The notes under the pieces were generated by a model. That model saw only the letters and a list, made by a program, of their open reading frames with translations, searched no databases and was not told the DNA's origin. Shown here piece after piece: positions 22,831 to 26,760 of a DNA stretch of 26,760 bases. The position numbers were made by a program, and so were the translations under genes. Positions within the stretch are counted from its first letter, which is position 1. Each line of letters opens with the position of its first letter. The DNA comes from Bacillota bacterium (GTDB lineage: Bacteria; Bacillota; Clostridia; Oscillospirales; Acutalibacteraceae): contig JAEZFF010000078.1 in assembly GCA_023417635.1 (NCBI GenBank), positions 1 to 26,760 of the forward strand, written 5' to 3'.

Positions 22831-23043
22831 AGTCTTCGCGGTACCACCCTAAAATTTACTCCTGCTGCCGGTAACGTGGCAAACCGTCGCGGCCTAATTG
22901 TTTCGTTCAGCCGTGCCGCTCCGAAAGGAACTTCACCGTTCCCAGCCCGCGGTGTGCTCTCAGCCAACGGCACACACTCTCTGCTGCAGGTACGAAAAAC
23001 GGTTACTTCTTTCATCTTTGCGTTTTGTGGTCATGTAAAATTA
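22797..23043 (-). promoter_or_regulatory. Phenylalanine-specific T-box riboswitch leader of pheST
   Basis: This is a tRNA-sensing leader of about 245 bases on the minus strand, upstream of pheS. The conserved T-box AGGGTGGTACCGCG is exact at 22850-22837. A Stem I distal segment (GGCTGAGAGC) and the specifier region GGTGAAGTTCCTTTCGGAGC are present. The specifier codon UUC (22930-22928) reads phenylalanine, consistent with the gene controlled. The terminator follows at 22830-22801. When tRNA-Phe is uncharged its CCA end pairs in the antiterminator and transcription proceeds into pheST. Confidence 0.95.
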
Positions 23044-23049
23044 CTTCAT

Positions 23050-23078
23050 ACTATAGCATGCTTCCCATTAAATTGCAA
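23050..23078 (-). promoter_or_regulatory. Sigma-A-type promoter for the pheST T-box transcript
   Basis: On the minus strand TTGCAA (23078-23073), a 17-base spacer and TATAGT (23055-23050) place the start near 23043, just before the T-box leader. A divergent promoter begins 35 bases away. Confidence 0.8.
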
Positions 23079-23112
23079 GGAATTCTTCCAAAGGGAAAAA
23101 GACAATTTAGAA

Positions 23113-23141
23113 TTGTAAAATTTGGGTTCATATGATACAAT
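23113..23141 (+). promoter_or_regulatory. Sigma-A-type promoter for the small membrane protein-acpS unit
   Basis: TTGTAA (23113-23118), a 17-base spacer and TACAAT (23136-23141) predict a start near 23148. The ORF start at 23163 would leave almost no leader, which supports ATG 23193 as the true start of the next gene. Confidence 0.7.
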
Positions 23142-23192
23142 AATCGTGAAGATAAATATAAATTGAATACTGTGGAGGAACGTAACAGCATT

Positions 23193-23714
23193 ATGACGGA
23201 TATATTTGTAGAACAGATTGTTAAGAAAAAAATGGGGCCAAAGGATGTTTGTATCATTTGCCTGACGATATTGGTCGGCCTCACGCTCATTACGCTGTCT
23301 ATGGCGGTTCAGTGGCTGTTCCTTTTTGTACCGATGATTCTTATTGGCGTCTGTGTTGGTGGGTATTATCTCATTACTTCCCGCAGCCTGGAGTTTGAGT
23401 ACAGCGTTACGAACGGCGATGTTACCATAGATAAGATTATTAACCGCCGCCGCCGCAAGCGCGTAATCTCGGTGGATGCGCATACGATTGAAGATATGGG
23501 TAAATTCAGGCCTGAAATTGTGAAGCAGAAGGGTAGCTATAAACCTTATTTTGCTTCCGAATATGACAGCGGCGAGGGCAGTTGGTACTTCTGCGCACAC
23601 AGCCAAAAAGAGGGAAATGTACTTGTCGTTTTTAACCCGGAAGAAAAAGTTCTGCACGCAATGAAACCATTTATACCGAGGCAGGTGGCATTTGTTGCTT
23701 TCGATAGGCACTGA
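23193..23714 (+). CDS. Small two-helix membrane protein of unknown function (DUF6106-like, uncertain)
   Basis: From ATG 23193 the product is 173 residues. After a short amphipathic start (MTDIFVEQIVKKKMGPKD) two adjacent hydrophobic helices (about 19-38 and 42-60) form a hairpin. A soluble domain of about 110 residues follows (FEYSVTNGDVTIDKIINRRRRKRVISV, the GSWYFCAHSQKEGNVLVVFNPEEKVLHAM block), which reads like a PH-like or YcxB-type beta domain. From memory it resembles DUF6106 proteins of Clostridia, but I cannot confirm this. GGAGG is about 14 bases from the ATG, rather far. Its last 23 bases overlap the start of the acpS fusion, implying translational coupling. Confidence 0.78.
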   Translation: MTDIFVEQIVKKKMGPKDVCIICLTILVGLTLITLSMAVQWLFLFVPMILIGVCVGGYYLITSRSLEFEYSVTNGDVTIDKIINRRRRKRVISVDAHTIEDMGKFRPEIVKQKGSYKPYFASEYDSGEGSWYFCAHSQKEGNVLVVFNPEEKVLHAMKPFIPRQVAFVAFDRH

Positions 23715-24936
23715 TCTCGTTGAGGTTGAAAGAATACGAAAATCTATGGGAAATCCGCGCTTCTGCAGCCGGGTATTTGGCACTGCCGAGTACAGCCGGT
23801 TGACACAGCGTGGATTTCCTGCTGAAAGCGCCGCTGCAGCTTTCTGTGCGAAAGAGGCTTTTTCAAAAGCCATAGGCACTGGGCTGGGGCCTTTTCGGCT
23901 GAAAGAAGTGCAGCTTCTCCATGACAAAGCCGGAAAACCGTATCTGGCGCTTTCCGGAAAAGCTCTGCGCCTTGCGCACGGTTCGCAGTTCAGCGTGAGC
24001 GTAACTCATACGGAAGAATATGCTTCCGCCGTAGTGCTGCGGCAGGATACTGCGGAAGAAATTCCGGAATCGGAAGGGCTGCACATTTTGTGCTCTATGC
24101 TGAAACCGCGTGCAGCCGAAAGCAACAAGGGTGACTACGGCCGCCTGCTGTGCGTCTGCGGAAGCGAGGGCATGGCTGGTGCGGCCGCCATGAGCATCAA
24201 TGCTGCTCTGCGCTGCGGCGCCGGAATTGTGGAAGCCGCGCTTCCGCGTTCCATTTATCCTATTGTCGCTTCCCGTTTGGCAGAACCAGTGTTTACACTG
24301 CTGCATCCGCAGGTGGATGGTTCCGCTTCGCCGGAAGATACAACGGCTGTTTCACAGGCTCTCCAGCGTGCGAGTGCCATACTGGTTGGGTGCGGCCTTG
24401 GCCGCAGTGCTGCCGCACATTCGGAAACAGCGCAAATTCTGCGGGAAGCCGCGGTACCGGTTGTACTGGATGCGGACGGCATAAACATTGCCGCCGAGCA
24501 TATAGATATACTGCATACCTGCAGTGCGCCGCTGATTCTAACTCCGCACCCGGGCGAGATGGCACGTCTGCTGAATACAACGGTGAAAGACGTACAAGAG
24601 CACCGGGAAGAAACTGCCCGCCGCTTTGCGGAGGAGCAACATGCCATACTAGTGCTGAAAGGTGCCGGAACGCTTGTCGCATCGCCGGATGGAAGGCTTT
24701 ACCGCAACACAACGGGAAACCCCGGTATGGCGAAAGGCGGAAGCGGCGACGTTTTGGCCGGAATGATTGCTTCATTTACGGCGCAGGGCATTGACCCGTA
24801 CTTTGCGGCCGCTGGTGCGGTCTATCTGCATGGCCTCGCAGGCGACCGCTGTGCGGCTGTGTATTCGCAGAGCGCCATGCTTCCTACAGACCTTGTGGGT
24901 ATGCTTCCGGAGATTTTTCGGGAAATCGGGCGGTAG
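23692..24936 (+). CDS. Fusion of holo-ACP synthase (AcpS) and ADP-dependent NAD(P)H-hydrate dehydratase (NnrD)
   Basis: The 414-residue protein joins two enzymes. Residues 1-117 are AcpS, which attaches phosphopantetheine to acyl carrier protein. They carry SIGTDLVEVERI (Asp8) and FCAKEAFSKAIGTG (Glu55), the Mg-binding pair. After a ten-residue linker, residues 130-410 are NnrD (YjeF C-terminal/ribokinase-like), which repairs hydrated NAD(P)H. The blocks are NKGDYGRLLCVCGSEGMAGAA (145-165), LTPHPGEMARL (283-293) and GNPGMAKGGSGDVLAG (342-357). The NnrE epimerase domain that normally partners NnrD is absent here. The start is TTG 23692 or TTG 23695, with AGGTGG at 23684 as the site, inside the preceding gene. 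One continuous frame covers both halves, with no sign of a frameshift. Confidence 0.93.
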   Translation: MLLSIGTDLVEVERIRKSMGNPRFCSRVFGTAEYSRLTQRGFPAESAAAAFCAKEAFSKAIGTGLGPFRLKEVQLLHDKAGKPYLALSGKALRLAHGSQFSVSVTHTEEYASAVVLRQDTAEEIPESEGLHILCSMLKPRAAESNKGDYGRLLCVCGSEGMAGAAAMSINAALRCGAGIVEAALPRSIYPIVASRLAEPVFTLLHPQVDGSASPEDTTAVSQALQRASAILVGCGLGRSAAAHSETAQILREAAVPVVLDADGINIAAEHIDILHTCSAPLILTPHPGEMARLLNTTVKDVQEHREETARRFAEEQHAILVLKGAGTLVASPDGRLYRNTTGNPGMAKGGSGDVLAGMIASFTAQGIDPYFAAAGAVYLHGLAGDRCAAVYSQSAMLPTDLVGMLPEIFREIGR

Positions 24937-24968
24937 TTTTTTGCTTCCGCCTTTTGCGGAGGCGGCTG

Positions 24969-25502
24969 ATGCGCCGGATAATCCTTTTTCTACTGGCTGT
25001 CTGTGTTTTGCTTCTGTCTGGATGCTCTTCCGGTACAAAACCGGTTGCGGCAAAAGATATTGATTTTGTGTTTTCCTGCAAAGCGGATGTTACCGCTTCA
25101 GCAGGAAACTATTTGTGTGCCGTAAGCCGTGCGGGCCGTTCGGATGCCTCTGTCGAAATTCTTACCGGCGCAGGCAGCGGAATGAAGTGGTGCTGGAACG
25201 GCAGCAGTTTCTGCCAAACGTATCGCAGCCTGACGGCGGAAAGCGGGGCTTGTACACTGCCCAAAAGCTCATTCGCATCCATCCTCGTCCGCGTGTTGGA
25301 CTGTGCGGAAACTCCGGGTGCGCTGCAGGATTTGGGTGAGGGTTCTTTTTCAGGCCGTTTGGAAGACTGTACTTTTACCTTGGCTGCAGACGGGCGGAAC
25401 GATAAAATACAATCCATTTCTGTGCCGGACTGGGGCCTGAAATTTCAGTTTCATGACTATAGTGAGCCTGTGCTGAAGACCGAAATTCCTTTCAACCATT
25501 AG
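24969..25502 (+). CDS. Small lipoprotein of unknown function
   Basis: This is a 177-residue secreted lipoprotein. The N-terminus MRRIILFLLAVCVLLLSGC is a classic signal peptide with lipobox LSGC and lipidated Cys19, to be processed by LspA (encoded at 9676). The mature part is beta-rich with four further cysteines (FSCKAD, WCWNGSSFCQ, GACTL, LEDCTF) and ends in SVPDWGLKFQFHDYSEP. I recognise no domain. ATG 24969 is chosen because GGAGG stands six bases before it; the frame from 24954 (TTG) would place the site inside the coding region. Its place after acpS matches ydcC in Bacillus (acpS-ydcC-alr), but homology to YdcC/GerS-type lipoproteins is only a possibility. Confidence 0.85.
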   Translation: MRRIILFLLAVCVLLLSGCSSGTKPVAAKDIDFVFSCKADVTASAGNYLCAVSRAGRSDASVEILTGAGSGMKWCWNGSSFCQTYRSLTAESGACTLPKSSFASILVRVLDCAETPGALQDLGEGSFSGRLEDCTFTLAADGRNDKIQSISVPDWGLKFQFHDYSEPVLKTEIPFNH

Positions 25503-25530
25503 CAATTTTTTGACTTATCTTACTCTAATT

Positions 25531-25580
25531 AAACTGCGCCGTTAACCCGGTTTCATCCGGATTTACGGCGCAGTTTCTTT
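25531..25580 (+). terminator. Intrinsic terminator after the lipoprotein gene
   Basis: Arms AAACTGCGCCGT (25531-25542) and ACGGCGCAGTTT (25565-25576) enclose an inner CCGG/CCGG stem and are followed by CTTTTTC. It separates the acpS unit from mazF. Confidence 0.88.
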
Positions 25581-25598
25581 TTCATACGCAATGATTTT

Positions 25599-25628
25599 CT
25601 GTCAAACCAGCGCGTTCCTTAATATTAT
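25599..25628 (+). promoter_or_regulatory. Candidate promoter for mazF
   Basis: CTGTCA (25599-25604), an 18-base spacer and TATTAT (25623-25628) lie about 95 bases before the mazF ATG. The -35 is a weak match. No antitoxin-sized gene is present in the 146 bases from the terminator to mazF. Confidence 0.4.
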
Positions 25629-25722
25629 AAAGCAGGGTTCTGCATTGAATATTTTTTATTCCAGTTGTCAAGAATACAGGCAGAAACCTCATTTTACCAG
25701 AAGAAATCGGAGCGTGAAAAGA

Positions 25723-26094
25723 ATGATCGTTCACAGAGGCGACATTTATTATGCGGATCTCAGTCCTGTCGTAGGTTCCGAACAGGGAGGTATCCGCCCG
25801 GTCCTTATCGTACAGAATGACGTTGGGAACCGGTTTAGTCCAACCGTGATTGCGGCGGCAATCACAAGCCAAAAAACGAAGGCCAACCTGCCCACGCATA
25901 TTATGCTGAATGCGCAGACTACCGGTCTTACGAAAGATTCCATCGTCCTGCTGGAGCAGGTGCGTACCCTCGACAAACATCGCCTGAAGGAGCGTATGGG
26001 GCGGCTGAACCCGCAGTCCATGAATCAAGTTGATGAGGCGCTTTCAGTCAGCTTTGGCCTTGGCGAGCGGAGCAAAATGCGGGAGGCTACATAG
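25723..26094 (+). CDS. MazF/EndoA-type endoribonuclease toxin without adjacent antitoxin
   Basis: This is a PemK/MazF-fold RNase of 123 residues, related to Bacillus NdoA (EndoA), which cuts mRNA at short U-rich sites. It shows RGDIYYADLSPVVGSEQGGIRPVLIVQND at residues 5-33. Arg25 and Thr48 (in AAAITSQ) match the catalytic pair of Bacillus MazF, followed by THIMLN and VLLEQVRTLDK. ATG 25723 is chosen because the family begins with MIVxRGD and GGAG is ten bases upstream; the longer frame from 25591 adds unrelated residues. In Bacillus the order is acpS-ydcC-alr-ndoAI-ndoA; here alr and the antitoxin gene are both missing and mazF stands alone behind a terminator. Confidence 0.93.
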   Translation: MIVHRGDIYYADLSPVVGSEQGGIRPVLIVQNDVGNRFSPTVIAAAITSQKTKANLPTHIMLNAQTTGLTKDSIVLLEQVRTLDKHRLKERMGRLNPQSMNQVDEALSVSFGLGERSKMREAT

Positions 26095-26172
26095 GCTGCT
26101 GCTTTGCTGTAGCACTTCCCATTCTGTCCACAAGACAAGGCATGAATTAAAAAATAAAGGAGAGATTCTGTG

Positions 26173-26355
26173 ATGCAGATTACCGAAAAAGAACTGTCAG
26201 CCATTGAAGACCAACTGGCGGTGGAAGAAACTCTTATCACCAAAATGAAGGCGTACTCACAGATGTGTACCGACCAGGATTTGAAGCAAAAATGCGATGC
26301 CATTGCTCAGAAGCATCAGGGCCATTTCGATCGGCTGATGAGCTATATTGGCTGA
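26173..26355 (+). CDS. Small helical protein, probable spore-coat-associated (CotF-half-like)
   Basis: This is a 60-residue protein, almost entirely two amphipathic helices (LSAIEDQLAVEETLITKMKAYSQM and QDLKQKCDAIAQKHQGHFDRLMSYI). The pattern resembles one helical hairpin of ferritin-like spore coat proteins of the CotF family, whose full-length copy is the next gene. AAAGGAGAGA precedes ATG 26173 by about eight bases; GTG 26170 directly before is less likely. Only 14 bases separate it from the next gene, so they form a pair. Function as coat protein is inferred from the neighbour and fold pattern only. Confidence 0.72.
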   Translation: MQITEKELSAIEDQLAVEETLITKMKAYSQMCTDQDLKQKCDAIAQKHQGHFDRLMSYIG

Positions 26356-26369
26356 AGTGGAGGGAAAAT

Positions 26370-26669
26370 ATGAATTTTTCACAGATGAACGGAAATCAGC
26401 CTGGAAGCACAATCCCGGAAAAGGACCTGATAAACGATGTACTGAACTCCCAGAAATTCGCAACGGAAACTTACAATTCGTTTGCTAATGAATGTGCAAC
26501 GCCGAATGTGCGGGACGGTTTCCTTTATATTCTTGGAGAAGAACACCAAATTCAGTCGGAAGTGTTCGATTTGATGAAACAGCGCGGCTGGTACCCTGCA
26601 CCGGCGGCAGACCAGCAGAAAGTCGAGCAGGCAAAACAGAAATTTCAAGGCGAAAAAGCAAAATGCTGA
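26370..26669 (+). CDS. CotF-family spore coat protein
   Basis: This is a 99-residue protein matching the spore coat CotF family, with a ferritin-like helical pattern. The segment EKDLINDVLNSQKFATETYNSFANECATPNVRDGFLYILGEEHQIQSEVFDLMKQRGWYP contains the family's LNDxLxSxK-type first helix, the TP.VR..F..IL.EEH middle and the QRGWY motif. The C-terminal tail is rich in Gln and Lys and ends in Cys. I chose ATG 26370, with GGAGGG six bases upstream. In spore formers such genes are expressed late in the mother cell, but I could not find a convincing sigma-E or sigma-K promoter in front of the pair. Confidence 0.88.
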   Translation: MNFSQMNGNQPGSTIPEKDLINDVLNSQKFATETYNSFANECATPNVRDGFLYILGEEHQIQSEVFDLMKQRGWYPAPAADQQKVEQAKQKFQGEKAKC

Positions 26670-26673
26670 AACG

Positions 26674-26710
26674 AGCCGGGCCACATAAAATGCGGCCCGG
26701 CTTTGCGCTT
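26674..26710 (+). terminator. Intrinsic terminator after the coat genes
   Basis: Nine-base arms AGCCGGGCC (26674-26682) and GGCCCGGCT (26694-26702) are followed by TTGCGCTTCTT. The T-run is interrupted, but the stem is strong. It may also stop a convergent gene on the minus strand. Confidence 0.7.
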
Positions 26711-26717
26711 CTTCGGC

Positions 26718-26760
26718 CTATTTATTGCAGCTGCCGAGGATATAGTAATGAACGCTGCAC
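26718..26760 (-). CDS. Possible C-terminal end of a convergent gene, cut by window edge
   Basis: On the minus strand an open frame from the window edge ends with CSVHYYILGSCNK and a TAG stop at 26720-26718, close to the shared hairpin. Only 13 codons are visible, so no identity can be given. The other two minus frames are less protein-like. This is a weak call, kept because a convergent gene would explain the terminator position. Confidence 0.25.
   Translation of the reverse strand, partial: CSVHYYILGSCNK

Noticed and set aside
21897..22832. Long plus-strand open frame of 311 codons opposite pheS and the T-box leader
   Set aside because: It is antisense to the clearly coding pheS frame, has no protein-family character and runs into the T-box structure. 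It is a shadow of codon bias.
22764..23015. N-terminal extension of pheS through the leader
   Set aside because: The extension translates the T-box and terminator RNA. The family starts at ATG 22763, which has its own ribosome-binding site.
23046..23927. Minus-strand open frame of 293 codons spanning the divergent promoter region
   Set aside because: It would cross both promoters and the antisense of two plus-strand genes; no family resemblance.
25591..25722. Antitoxin coding sequence upstream of mazF
   Set aside because: The only open frame here is an in-frame extension of mazF itself, without stop, family resemblance or ribosome-binding site.
26095..26172. Sporulation (sigma-K-type) promoter CATGAATTA before the coat gene pair
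   Set aside because: The -10-like box departs from CATAnnnTA and has no -35 AC element at the right distance, so I could not support it.

Overview
The window is an ordinary-looking, dense chromosomal segment of a low-to-mid GC Firmicute of class Clostridia. It probably comes from the Oscillospiraceae/Ruminococcaceae side. The evidence is the ylm/sepF/divIVA division cluster running into ileS and lspA, a T-box upstream of pheST, an IreB regulator, a MazF downstream of acpS as in Bacillus, and two CotF-like spore coat genes that suggest a spore former. Genus assignment is inference only. No insertion sequence, phage, CRISPR array, tRNA or rRNA is visible.

Layout. (1) 1-11519, plus strand: the 3' part of mutL, miaA, a membrane-anchored HlyD-like adaptor, ylmE, sepF, ylmH, divIVA, ileS, lspA, an rluD-type pseudouridine synthase and a short ComEA-like membrane protein. 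Gaps are tiny or negative, which is typical of one long transcription unit. (2) 11560-13075, plus: an independently promoted pair, nfeD and an SPFH/stomatin gene, closed by a strong terminator. (3) 13220-18616, plus: a purine operon in the order purE, purM, purN, purO-type IMP cyclohydrolase, stand-alone AICAR formyltransferase, purD. The usual bifunctional PurH is split into two unrelated genes, and purC, purF, purL and purB are not in the operon. (4) 18684-23078, minus: a T-box-controlled pheS-pheT pair, followed by ireB with its own promoter and a conserved small protein of unknown function. This block converges on purD through a shared bidirectional terminator. (5) 23113-25576, plus: a divergent transcript with a small two-helix membrane protein, a fused AcpS-NnrD enzyme and a lipoprotein. 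(6) 25623-26702, plus: a solitary MazF-type endoribonuclease and two small CotF-like coat proteins, ending in a terminator. The last 43 bases may hold the end of a convergent gene.

How the genes work together. Region 1 links mismatch repair and tRNA modification to septum assembly (SepF, DivIVA, YlmE, YlmH), isoleucyl-tRNA charging and lipoprotein maturation. Region 3 covers most AIR-to-IMP steps that use formyl donors, together with PurD, PurM and PurE. Region 4 couples phenylalanine-tRNA charging to tRNA-Phe status. Region 5 combines acyl-carrier-protein activation with repair of damaged NAD(P)H in one polypeptide.

Nothing here is clearly a new defence or mobile system. The points most worth a second look are the AcpS-NnrD fusion without the epimerase half, the split PurH arrangement, the antitoxin-less MazF, the HlyD-like gene embedded in the division cluster, and the unknown protein downstream of ireB.
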